5,630 bases of DNA, taken from NCBI GenBank assembly GCA_021818645.1, contig JAKATS010000346.1:1-5630 (forward strand), written 5' to 3'. The notes beneath the pieces are model-generated. The model worked only from the letters and a program-made list of their open reading frames with translations, made no database searches and was not told the DNA's origin. Positions 1 to 5,630 of the stretch are shown here, in pieces. The DNA comes from Acidobacteriota bacterium. GTDB taxonomy: Bacteria > Acidobacteriota > Terriglobia > Terriglobales > SCQP01. The position numbers and the translations under genes were made by a program. Within the stretch, counting starts at the first letter, position 1. Every line of letters begins with the position of its first letter.

Positions 1-87
1 CTCGTGGTCCGTTGGGAATATCACGTCGAGAACTTCCTTGGCATGGTTCAATTGGGCTGCCTCAAAATCCTGCTTCGTCGTTTATGA
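1..87 (+). CDS. IS5-family transposase, C-terminal fragment (cut by window edge)
   Basis: The first frame is open from base 1 to a TGA at 85-87 and reads 28 residues, beginning LVVRWEYHVENFLGMVQLGC and ending LKILLRRL. This is the characteristic C-terminal end of IS5-family (IS427-like) DDE transposases: an Arg-Tyr/Trp-Glu segment, then a hydrophobic helix and a final LLRxL. In intact enzymes this tail follows the catalytic DDE domain; the aspartates and glutamate would lie left of the window and cannot be checked. The gene reads rightward, towards the HTH gene at 577. Whether the element is complete or a decayed remnant cannot be told. Family recognition is from memory of the motif on a short stretch, so the subgroup is uncertain, but coding sense and transposase identity look good. 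Confidence 0.75.
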   Translation, partial: LVVRWEYHVENFLGMVQLGCLKILLRRL

Positions 88-99
88 GATGGGTTGTAG
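86..99 (+). repeat. Possible right terminal inverted repeat of the IS element
   Basis: The bases GAGATGGGTTGTAG start inside the transposase stop codon. Some IS5-type elements end with a GAGATGGGTT-like terminal repeat very close to the transposase stop. The sequence then changes to an AT-rich stretch, which fits an element boundary near 95-100. The partner repeat would lie outside the window, so neither it nor a target duplication can be verified. Confidence 0.35.
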
Positions 100-289
100 G
101 GGTAAAACGCATGCCACATATTTATGGTCGAATAATATACTAAAATTTTATAGACGTTAACGCATGAAGGGGTTGATTGCACCGAATATTGGGATTTGGC
201 CGAAGTGTATACCTTGATTGACGCTCTGTACCTGATATGTGCCGGTAACAGCCGAAATAACAGGGAATCGTCTGGTGCTGATATCGTCA

Positions 290-310
290 TAATTCCCATT
301 ATGGGAATTA
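290..310. repeat. Perfect palindrome with 10-bp arms and a 1-base centre (operator-like)
   Basis: The left arm TAATTCCCAT (290-299) and right arm ATGGGAATTA (301-310) are exact reverse complements around a single T at 300. A symmetric site of this length without a real loop is more like the operator of a dimeric DNA-binding protein than a terminator. It lies immediately downstream of a TATAAT on the minus strand, where it would cover the transcription start. The dyad is seen directly; the operator role is inference, and no regulator can be named. Confidence 0.7.
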
Positions 311-339
311 ATTATAAATATTATTTTGTTATCCCGCAA
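311..339 (-). promoter_or_regulatory. Candidate sigma-70-type promoter, leftward
   Basis: On the minus strand a perfect -10 box TATAAT (316 to 311) is preceded by exactly 17 bases and then TTGCGG (339 to 334), which matches three of six -35 positions. The predicted start, near 304, falls inside the 21-bp palindrome. No convincing gene follows on the left within the window: the only frames run into the antisense strand of the transposase end. AT-rich DNA makes chance -10 boxes common, so confidence is modest. Confidence 0.35.
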
Positions 340-489
340 CTTATCCTTGACTCCAGCGTCATTACCTGAGTAGGGGGAAGTGTATCGCTCGCTTCGCCAG
401 GTCCCATGTCTGCCTGATAGCTCCGTGGTTTGGGTCCGCTGTTTCGCTCTGCTCGGTTCAGTCCACGTTCTGCGATTTTCAGTCCCCAA

Positions 490-519
490 CCCACGGTCTA
501 GAGCCCACAGCCCACGGTC
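490..519 (+). repeat. Short CCCACGGTC direct repeats
   Basis: CCCACGGTC occurs at 490-498 and again at 511-519, with a related CCCACAG at 504-510 between them and a further similar GTCCACGTTC at 461-470. The segment is low-complexity and forms the 5' part of misleading open frames on both strands. It resembles scattered intergenic repeat debris rather than coding sequence. Confidence 0.5.
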
Positions 520-530
520 CATGTTTCAAC

Positions 531-547
531 CCCGGCCTTCAGCCGGG
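531..547. repeat. GC-rich hairpin, possibly a REP-like element
   Basis: The arms CCCGGC (531-536) and GCCGGG (542-547) are perfect complements around the 5-base loop CTTCA. It ends 29 bases before the HTH start codon and has no T-run, so it is not an intrinsic terminator. Short GC hairpins with this look occur as dispersed palindromic (REP) units in many bacterial genomes, but there is no second copy in this window, so dispersal cannot be shown. Confidence 0.45.
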
Positions 548-576
548 TCCATCCTGCCCGATGTCTCAGGTTAACT

Positions 577-1437
577 ATGTTTGGTGTAAAAACATCAACC
601 CGCCCCTCTTCGATAATCCGTTCCGCTTCGATACCTGACTATCAGTTCACTCCCGCCCAGCAGCGCTACCTGGAAATTCTCCAGTGCGCCGAGCATGACT
701 GGAGCATCTCCCGTATCTGCACCGAGGCCGGCATCCACCGGGCCAGCTATTACCGCTGGCAGCGCGAGCCCGGCTTCGCCTACCAGCTTGCCAAAGTGGC
801 CGTCCGTCACATCTCCGTCTCGGCGCCCGTCTTTTTCGCCCGCGCCATGAACTCCGCCCTCGAAGGCGGCCGGCCGGTTGTCTGGAACTCCATGTTCCGC
901 TTCCTCACCACCCCCAGGGCCATGGAAGCGCTCCAGGCCAACCTCGCCGCCCTCGCCCAGCTCGCCGCTTCCGAAGGCGAAAGCAATACCAAAAAATGGG
1001 ATGCCAACCAGGATCTCGGCCCCCATCATCGCGCCGCTGCCCGCGAAAAACTTCTCACCGTCGGCCGCTCCAGCGAGCCGCGCGAGCTGGAGGACTTCTA
1101 CGAGCCGGCCGCCCGGGCCTCGCGCGAAAAGTCGGAGCCGGAAGCTCCCCGCTCGGTGGCGTCCGCACCGCTGCCGCCTTCCCATCCCCTCGCCGGCGTG
1201 CCGCCGTTGAAGGAAATGGCGCATGTCGAGCCGGAGTCTGCGAAGCCGGACGGGGAGAAACCGGAACCGGTGGTGACCAATCCCGGCGAGCGTCTGTCCT
1301 GGCGTCCAGGCCGTTTCCCTTGGAAGAGTTACCATCGGGAACTGCTCTCCCGGAACAACCGCTGCAACGTCCGTCTGGTTCTGGCCGGCGCGCGCCTGCG
1401 GCAGTTTCTGCTGCCCGGTCAGTTGATCCTGGCCTGA
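577..1437 (+). CDS. Helix-turn-helix protein, phBC6A51/terminase-small-subunit-like (putative)
   Basis: This 286-residue protein has two parts. Residues about 22-125 are compact and helical. FTPAQQRYLEIL is followed by a helix-turn-helix at about 42-66 (WSISRICTEAGIHRASYYRW), then EPGF and an amphipathic helical stretch. The order 'TPxQ, HTH, WxxxPxF' is typical of the phBC6A51/terminase-small-subunit-like and insertion-element HTH families, so DNA binding is expected. Residues about 130-245 are rich in Pro, Glu, Ser and Ala and look disordered; the last 40 residues are basic then hydrophobic. ATG 577 is the only ATG upstream of the HTH in a frame open from 502, with only a weak AGG at 568-570 as ribosome site. 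G/C-ending codons support this strand over the long antisense frame. The gene stands alone, converges on nuoN, and no phage gene is nearby. Partner and target are unknown. Confidence 0.6.
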   Translation: MFGVKTSTRPSSIIRSASIPDYQFTPAQQRYLEILQCAEHDWSISRICTEAGIHRASYYRWQREPGFAYQLAKVAVRHISVSAPVFFARAMNSALEGGRPVVWNSMFRFLTTPRAMEALQANLAALAQLAASEGESNTKKWDANQDLGPHHRAAAREKLLTVGRSSEPRELEDFYEPAARASREKSEPEAPRSVASAPLPPSHPLAGVPPLKEMAHVEPESAKPDGEKPEPVVTNPGERLSWRPGRFPWKSYHRELLSRNNRCNVRLVLAGARLRQFLLPGQLILA

Positions 1438-1467
1438 GCGGGCATGCTCCCGCGCGGCGCAATCACT

Positions 1468-1512
1468 GTTCTCGGCGTACTTCCTGTACTCGTCGTATTC
1501 GCCGTACTTGCC
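1468..1512 (+). repeat. Five degenerate 9-nt tandem units
   Basis: Five consecutive 9-base units read GTTCTCGGC, GTACTTCCT, GTACTCGTC, GTATTCGCC and GTACTTGCC, a loose consensus of GTACTYGYC. The period is a multiple of three and is in phase with the HTH reading frame downstream of its stop, so each unit would encode Val-Leu/Phe-X. It may be a decayed minisatellite or part of a short hydrophobic coding stretch. Confidence 0.55.
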
Positions 1513-1651
1513 ATTGCTCCGCAGCGGTCGTGGGCTTGCATTCGAATGGGTTCGTCTCCCGTTCGTATCCTCACCCCGCCGTCATCATTTTTTAATCAAG
1601 GCTCCTGACGCATCCATGCTGCTTTTCTAATCCGCATTCCGATCCGCAAGA

Positions 1652-1713
1652 GCTCGAATTTTTTCTGCTTGCGTTGCCTGCCCGCTCAGTGTGTCTCTAT
1701 GCGCTCGAATTTT
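1652..1713 (+). repeat. Short direct repeats in the convergent gap
   Basis: GCTCGAATTTT is present exactly at 1652-1662 and 1703-1713, 51 bases apart. A second pair, AATCCGCAT, lies at 1629-1637 and 1824-1832. These are short and could be chance or traces of past duplication; no function is suggested by their position. Confidence 0.35.
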
Positions 1714-1924
1714 CAAATTCCGGGATCCGGATCAATCGCCCGCATGTCATCCGAGGTTCTGCAAGAAACTCCAGCTCTGTTTCATGCGGCTCAATGCGAC
1801 AGTTTGCCCGTTTCTCAAATCAGAATCCGCATGTATGATCTTTCGAATATTCAGTGCTTTGCCGGTAGTTTAGGGGTTGGTTGATCCGCGGCGTTGTCGC
1901 ATCATCCGGCACAGCTTCGCTGAT

Positions 1925-3430
1925 TTATTTGGGCAGCCAGTGCAGCAGATTTCCCGGCAGAATGCCCAGCCACAGGACCACCGCGGCGCAGCAGATTGCG
2001 CCCAGCGTCCAGGCCGGTGAAGCGGCGATGGGCAGCAGCTCACCCTCGGCCGGCCGCATATACATATACACCACCACGCGCAGGTAATACCAGGCCGCAA
2101 TCACTGTATTGACCAGGGCCACAATCGCCAGGCCGATGAGATGAGCCTGAAACGCGGATTGGAAGATATACAGCTTGCCCAGGAATCCGCCGGTGAAGGG
2201 AACTCCGAGCAGCGAAAGCATGAACAGCGTCATCGCCAGCGCCAGCCCGGGATGCCGTTTTCCCAGTCCCGCAAAATCGCTGAGCTGGGTGAAACGCTCG
2301 CCCCGGTTCGCGACCCTCGCGATCACGGCGAAGGCGCCCAGGTTCATCGCGGTATAGACCGTCAGGTAAAACAGAATCGCGCCCACGCCCGCTCCGCTCA
2401 TCCAGCCGGCGGCGTCCGCCGTCTGCCCCGGCTGCAGCGTCGGCGCCGGGTTTTGCGCGATCACCGCGAAGGCAACCAGTATGTAGCCGGCCTGGGCTAT
2501 GGAGGAGTAGGCCAGCATGCGCTTGAGATTGGTCTGCCGCAGGGCGGCGATATTGCCCAGGCTCATCGAGAGTATCGCCGCCACCCACATCAGCCAGAAC
2601 CATTGCTGGTGATATCCGCGCAGGCCGATGTAAAAAACGCGCAGCAGGATGATAAACGCCGCGGCCTTGGCCGCGGTCGAAATGAATCCGGTGACTAGCG
2701 CGGGCGCGCCCTGGTACACATCCGGCGTCCAGACCTGGAAAGGCGCGGCCGATACCTTGAAGCCCAGGCCGACGAAGATCAGGGCCGCGGCAAGCGGAAT
2801 CAGGCTGCCCGGCGCTAGTCCGCCGGCGGCCATCTTGCCGGCCAGCCCCTGGCCGATGGCGGGCAGGCTGACGCTCGCGCTGGCGCCGTACAGCAGCGCG
2901 ATGCCGTAAAGGAAAAACGCCGTGGCAAACGAGCCGAGCAGCAGATATTTCAATGCCGCTTCCGTGGATTCCGCCGCGTGCCGCCGGTAGGCGCAAAGCA
3001 CGTAACTGGAAATCGAGCTGATCTCCAGTCCGATGAAGGTCAGGATCAGGTTTTCCGAGTTGGCCATCAAGCCCATGCCCACCGCGGCGAACAGCAGCAA
3101 TGCGTAAAATTCTCCGCGGGGATGCTCCTGCACGCGCAGGTAATCCATGGCCAGCAGCGTAACCACCACCACCGTCGCCAGCATCAGAATGTGAAAATAA
3201 ATCGAGATCGCATCCCAGCTCACCATGCCGGCGAAAGCCGGTCCGGGATCGCGGATGAGGTAAATGCTGGCCCCCAGCGCCAGTAGCGAGCCGATGAAGG
3301 CCAGCGTGCCGGCGAGTTTGCCGCGGCTGCCGCCGCGCGCCGCGCCCTCGATCATCAGGATCAGCGCGCCGAATACGGCGAGAATGATCTCCGGCAAAAT
3401 CCGCAGATAATCCAGATAGGAGGCGGGCAT
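1925..3430 (-). CDS. nuoN: NADH-quinone oxidoreductase subunit N
   Basis: NuoN is an antiporter-like, multi-spanning inner-membrane subunit of respiratory complex I, forming one proton channel of the membrane arm. The protein is 501 residues, a usual family length, and hydrophobic throughout. Signature segments appear in order: GLEISSISSYVL with Glu136; GFKVSAAPFQVWTPDVYQGAP-type motif at 223-243 with Lys225; STAAKAAAF with Lys255; TNLKRMLAYSSIAQAGYIL region with Lys303; and GGFLGKLYIFQSAF with Lys419 in the broken helix 12. These match the charged residues needed for proton transfer in the family. The frame is open upstream to 3682, but that stretch is nuoM read out of frame. ATG 3430 is the right start because it overlaps the nuoM stop by one base and has AGGAGG six bases upstream. 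It is the last nuo gene here and converges on the HTH gene. Confidence 0.96.
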   Translation of the reverse strand: MPASYLDYLRILPEIILAVFGALILMIEGAARGGSRGKLAGTLAFIGSLLALGASIYLIRDPGPAFAGMVSWDAISIYFHILMLATVVVVTLLAMDYLRVQEHPRGEFYALLLFAAVGMGLMANSENLILTFIGLEISSISSYVLCAYRRHAAESTEAALKYLLLGSFATAFFLYGIALLYGASASVSLPAIGQGLAGKMAAGGLAPGSLIPLAAALIFVGLGFKVSAAPFQVWTPDVYQGAPALVTGFISTAAKAAAFIILLRVFYIGLRGYHQQWFWLMWVAAILSMSLGNIAALRQTNLKRMLAYSSIAQAGYILVAFAVIAQNPAPTLQPGQTADAAGWMSGAGVGAILFYLTVYTAMNLGAFAVIARVANRGERFTQLSDFAGLGKRHPGLALAMTLFMLSLLGVPFTGGFLGKLYIFQSAFQAHLIGLAIVALVNTVIAAWYYLRVVVYMYMRPAEGELLPIAASPAWTLGAICCAAVVLWLGILPGNLLHWLPK

Positions 3431-5001
3431 CAGCGTCCTCCTCTGCGCCCGGCGCGGGCTGGCAGCCAGTGCGCATGGGAACTTGATAATTGATTCAGGC
3501 TGAGGGCCGGCGTCGAAATGCTGGACTGGCTGAGCTCGCTCGCGACCGGAATCACCGGGCGCAGGAACCAGGGCGAGGCCACGCCCATGGCCAGCATCAA
3601 AGCCGCCAGCACCGCCAGCAGCAGCCCTTCCCGGAAGCCGATGTCGGTCATCTTTTGCACCGCGGCCGGGGCTTCGCCCCACAGCGTAGCCCGTGTCCAG
3701 CGCAGCAGATACATCACCGACAAAATCACGCCGGTGGTCGCGACGGCGGCCACGCCATGGCGGACCAGGAACGAGCCCAGCAGAATGAGGAACTCGCCGA
3801 CAAAGCCGTTCAGCAAGGGTAATCCCGCGGCGGCCAGCATCACGACCACGAAAAATCCGGCAAAAACGGGCATCGCCGCGCCCACGCCGCCGTAGTCGGC
3901 CAGTTCGTAGCTATGCCGGCGCTGCCACAGCATGCCGATCAGGCAGAACAGGCCGGCGGCGATGACGCCGTGGCTGAGCATCTGATAGATCGCGCCTTCC
4001 GTGCCCAGTTGCGTGAAGGTGAAAATGCCGACCACGATCAGGCCCAGATGGCTGAGCGAGCTGTAAGCCACCAGCTTTTTCATGCCCGGCTGCACATAAG
4101 CCACCAGCCCGCCATAGACGATGCCGATCAGCCCCAGCACCAGAATCGGCGTGGCCAGTTGCCGGGCGGCGAAGGGAAACAGCAGCACACAGTAGCGCAG
4201 CATCCCGAACAGGCCCATCTTCGACATTCCGCCGGCGAGCACCACCGCCGCCTCATCCGGCGCCTCGGCATAAGCCTCCGGCTGCCAGCCGTGAAACGGA
4301 AACACCGGCGTCTTGATGGCGAAGGCGAGGAAGAAGCCGATAAAAATCCACTGCGCGGCGGAAGCGGCCAGCGGCGAGGCCAGGGTCGCGGCGCGCAGCG
4401 CCAGCTCCTGATGCAGCGTCTGCCAGCCGAAGCTGCCGGTCAAGTGATAGAGCCAGAGAATGGCGGCCAGCATGAAAACCGACCCCAGCATCGTATAAAG
4501 GAAAAATCGCACCGCGGCGCGGCGCCGCCCCGGCCCGCCCCAGATGCCGATGAGCAGCGCCATGGGCACCAGGGAAAATTCCCAGCAGAAATAAAACAGA
4601 ATCAGATCGAGGCTGGTGAAAACCCCGAGCATGGCCGCCTCGAGCAGCAGCAGCAGCGCATAAAAGCCCGGGGAATATGCGGCGGATCGCCGGCAGGCCA
4701 GCCATAGCGCGATCACAAACAGCAGCGTGGTCAGTACCACCAGCCAGAGCCCCAGGCCATCCACGCCCAGCGAATAATGAATATGGAGGGCCGGAATCCA
4801 GCGCAGGCGCTGGCGGAACTGCATCCCGCCCAGAGTCGAGTTGTAGCGCCAGGGCAGAATCAGGCTGAGCGCGAACAGCGTCAGGCTGGTGATCAGGCTG
4901 AATATCCGCGCAAAGGTGGTCGAGCGCACGAGAAAAATCACCAGCGCCGCCGCCAGGGGAATCAGCAGGAGCCAGGTCAGGATGGTGTTATGAATCGTCA
5001 T
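3430..5001 (-). CDS. nuoM: NADH-quinone oxidoreductase subunit M
   Basis: NuoM is the middle antiporter-like subunit of the complex I membrane arm and carries one proton channel. The protein has 523 residues, slightly above the family's usual 500 or so. Diagnostic segments are GVDGLGLWLVVLTTLL (79-94), YFCWEFSLVP with Glu141, FAIKTPVFPFHGW with Lys230, LAGGMSKMGLFGMLRY with Lys261, MKKLVAYSSLSHLG with Lys308/309 and His318, and LNGFVGEFLILLGSF with Glu403. These correspond in order and spacing to the conserved proton-path Glu and Lys residues of the family. The last 35 residues form a Ser-rich then basic hydrophilic tail that is longer than I would expect. The start ATG 5001 has AGGGA (5013 to 5009) seven bases upstream. 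A 61-base spacer separates it from nuoL; the stop overlaps nuoN by one base. Confidence 0.97.
   Translation of the reverse strand: MTIHNTILTWLLLIPLAAALVIFLVRSTTFARIFSLITSLTLFALSLILPWRYNSTLGGMQFRQRLRWIPALHIHYSLGVDGLGLWLVVLTTLLFVIALWLACRRSAAYSPGFYALLLLLEAAMLGVFTSLDLILFYFCWEFSLVPMALLIGIWGGPGRRRAAVRFFLYTMLGSVFMLAAILWLYHLTGSFGWQTLHQELALRAATLASPLAASAAQWIFIGFFLAFAIKTPVFPFHGWQPEAYAEAPDEAAVVLAGGMSKMGLFGMLRYCVLLFPFAARQLATPILVLGLIGIVYGGLVAYVQPGMKKLVAYSSLSHLGLIVVGIFTFTQLGTEGAIYQMLSHGVIAAGLFCLIGMLWQRRHSYELADYGGVGAAMPVFAGFFVVVMLAAAGLPLLNGFVGEFLILLGSFLVRHGVAAVATTGVILSVMYLLRWTRATLWGEAPAAVQKMTDIGFREGLLLAVLAALMLAMGVASPWFLRPVIPVASELSQSSISTPALSLNQLSSSHAHWLPARAGRRGGR
3437..3442 (-). promoter_or_regulatory. Ribosome binding site of nuoN
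   Basis: A perfect AGGAGG (minus strand, 3442 to 3437) lies six bases before ATG 3430, inside the last codons of nuoM. It decides the nuoN start and, with the TGATG stop/start overlap, points to translational coupling. Confidence 0.85.
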
Positions 5002-5062
5002 CGCAATGTCCCTGGACCATCAGCGCCGCAGGCTTGGTTCCGTTCGAGGTTCATCGGATCTT

Positions 5063-5630
5063 TTATCGCAGCGTCAGCCAGCCCATGTAAATCACCGCGG
5101 CGCAGGCCCCCGCGGCGATCCATGCGGCATACGAGCGCAGGTTGCCCGAAATTTGCCGCCGCAGCCCGTCGCTGGTCTTCAGCAGTCCGCCGCCGACGCC
5201 GCGCAGGCTGCCGCCCACCAGTCCGTTATCCACGCCTTGCCACAGGATCCAGTGCGAAATAGCCCGCAGCGGAGTGATCAGCACGGCATCGAAAAACTCG
5301 TCCACCCAGTATTTGTTGAAGATCAGTTTGTACAGTCCCGGCACCGCTTCCGCCCATTGACGGGCCGCCTGCGGCGTGCGCCGGTAAAGCATCCACGCCA
5401 GCAGCACTCCGCCCAGCGCAACCGCGATGGTCAGCGCCATCAGGCCATGCTGCACGCCTGCGCTTAACAGCGGCGTCAGCGGCCGGTATGCCGCGGCATT
5501 GGGAGTGGGTGAAAACGCCGGCGCCAGAAAATGCAGCAGCCGGTCGCCCCAGTTCAGATAGCCGCCGAGCGCGGCCAGCACGGCGAGTCCCAGCAGGGGT
5601 ACCGTCATAACCGCCGGAGATTCGTGTGGC
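5063..5630 (-). CDS. nuoL: NADH-quinone oxidoreductase subunit L, C-terminal part (continues past right edge)
   Basis: NuoL is the outermost antiporter-like subunit of complex I and carries the long lateral helix along the membrane arm. Only the last 188 codons are in the window, out of a family norm above 600 residues. A methionine codon at 5608 is not the start: the same frame continues to the window edge and reads PHESPAVMTVPLLGLAVL, a known internal NuoL motif. Further on come FNKYWVDEFFDAVLITPL, the typical segment leading into the lateral helix region, and a glycine-rich stretch followed by LRRQISGNLRSYAAW and a final membrane helix. The N-terminal proton-channel residues lie outside the window. 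The gene ends with TAA, 61 bases before nuoM, consistent with an L-M-N operon order. Confidence 0.95.
   Translation of the reverse strand, partial: PHESPAVMTVPLLGLAVLAALGGYLNWGDRLLHFLAPAFSPTPNAAAYRPLTPLLSAGVQHGLMALTIAVALGGVLLAWMLYRRTPQAARQWAEAVPGLYKLIFNKYWVDEFFDAVLITPLRAISHWILWQGVDNGLVGGSLRGVGGGLLKTSDGLRRQISGNLRSYAAWIAAGACAAVIYMGWLTLR

Larger units (their letters stand above)
88..576. other. 489-bp region with no supportable gene; AT-rich left part, repeat-rich right part
   Basis: I see no convincing gene on either strand between the IS remnant and the HTH gene. Bases 121-180 (19 of 60 G/C) and 301-340 (10 of 40 G/C) are far more AT-rich than the rest of the window, suggesting foreign or regulatory DNA. 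AACGCATG occurs at 106-113 and 159-166, and TAAAATTTTA at 141-150 is a perfect 10-bp palindrome. The palindrome/promoter pair at 290-339, the short repeats at 490-519 and the hairpin at 531-547 are listed separately. Open frames here overlap the transposase end or the low-complexity repeats and have no plausible protein character. Confidence 0.6.
1438..1924. other. 487-bp gap between convergent genes; no supportable gene or clear terminator
   Basis: This region separates the 3' ends of the HTH gene and nuoN. Directly after the HTH stop, GCGGG (1438-1442) can pair with CCCGC (1449-1453), but no T-run follows. A six-T run lies at 1588-1593 without a good stem before it. On the minus strand after nuoN only a 4-bp stem (CAGC/GCTG, 1912-1922) is visible. 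Thus I cannot name a terminator for either gene. The HTH frame stays open after its TGA until 1606-1608. The rest, from about 1609, has scattered short repeats, including the palindromes ATTCGAAT (1540-1547) and GAATATTC (1845-1852), and no protein-like frame. Confidence 0.6.

Noticed and set aside
48..299. Minus-strand open frame of 83 codons starting inside the palindrome
   Set aside because: It runs antisense into the transposase C-terminus, has no ribosome site and no recognisable protein features, although a candidate promoter lies upstream.
157..522. Minus-strand open frame of 121 codons
   Set aside because: Its first half is a translation of the CCCACGGTC-type repeats and the rest crosses the palindrome and promoter; no family resemblance or ribosome site.
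380..574. Plus-strand open frame of 64 codons before the HTH gene
   Set aside because: It covers the repeats and the hairpin, has no ribosome site and reads as low-complexity non-protein sequence.
595..1335. Long minus-strand frame of 246 codons opposite the HTH gene
   Set aside because: It is a Gly/Arg-rich mirror of a G/C-ending coding strand; only the plus frame contains a recognisable HTH domain.
1588..1593. Six-T run as an intrinsic terminator for the HTH gene
   Set aside because: No stable stem directly precedes the T-run.
996..1595. Plus-strand frame of 199 codons overlapping the HTH gene's 3' half
   Set aside because: Arg/Pro/Ala/Ser-rich out-of-frame product of GC-rich codons, with no domain character.
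1669..1884. Small plus-strand frames in the convergent gap
   Set aside because: No ribosome site, mixed composition and no recognisable motif.
2141..2698. Plus-strand frames opposite nuoN and nuoM (also 2978-3286, 3913-4707 and others)
   Set aside because: Antisense shadows of strongly conserved nuo genes; Gln/Arg/His-rich products without family features.
3431..3682. N-terminal extension of nuoN to an ATG at 3682
   Set aside because: The extension is nuoM read in another frame; the true start has AGGAGG and matches the known NuoN N-terminus.
5606..5608. ATG as the start of a 181-residue protein
   Set aside because: The frame continues to the window edge and encodes the conserved internal NuoL motif PHESPxVMTVPL, so this is an internal methionine.
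1..5630. CRISPR arrays, tRNA or rRNA genes
   Set aside because: I saw no regularly spaced repeats of suitable length and no tRNA cloverleaf or rRNA-like sequence on either strand.

Overview
The window carries the distal end of a respiratory complex I (NADH:quinone oxidoreductase, nuo) operon on the minus strand. On the other side of it is a plus-strand accessory region with an insertion-sequence remnant, short repeats and one helix-turn-helix gene. The nuo genes and the HTH gene are GC-rich with G/C-ending codons. No gene identifies the organism. A GC-rich Gram-negative-type bacterium is likely, and Acidobacteriota is my best guess from the style of the HTH protein and the intergenic repeats; this is inference only.

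Layout from left to right. Positions 1-87 hold the last 28 codons of an IS5-type transposase, cut by the window edge. Positions 88-576 contain no gene I can support. The left part is strikingly AT-rich (19 of 60 bases are G/C in 121-180) and has a perfect 10-bp-arm palindrome directly downstream of a plausible leftward sigma-70-type promoter. The right part has short CCCACGGTC repeats and a GC-rich hairpin just before the next gene. Positions 577-1437 encode a 286-residue HTH protein, probably of the phBC6A51/terminase-small-subunit-like type, with a long disordered C-terminal half. Positions 1438-1924 form a gap between convergent genes. Its first part continues the HTH reading frame past the TGA for 56 codons, with a strongly hydrophobic stretch built on a 9-nt repeat.

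From 1925 to the right edge the minus strand reads nuoL (C-terminal 188 codons only), then nuoM (complete), then nuoN (complete). These are the three antiporter-like membrane subunits of complex I in canonical order. nuoM and nuoN overlap by one base (TGATG), with a perfect AGGAGG six bases ahead of the nuoN start, so they are probably translationally coupled. NuoL, NuoM and NuoN together form the distal part of the membrane arm that pumps protons as NADH electrons reach quinone. The lysine and glutamate residues expected for proton transfer are present in NuoM and NuoN. nuoN is the last gene of the cluster here, and I see no convincing intrinsic terminator after it.

I found no clearly new biological system. 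The parts most worth a second look are the palindrome/promoter pair at 290-339 and the post-stop hydrophobic frame at 1438-1605.
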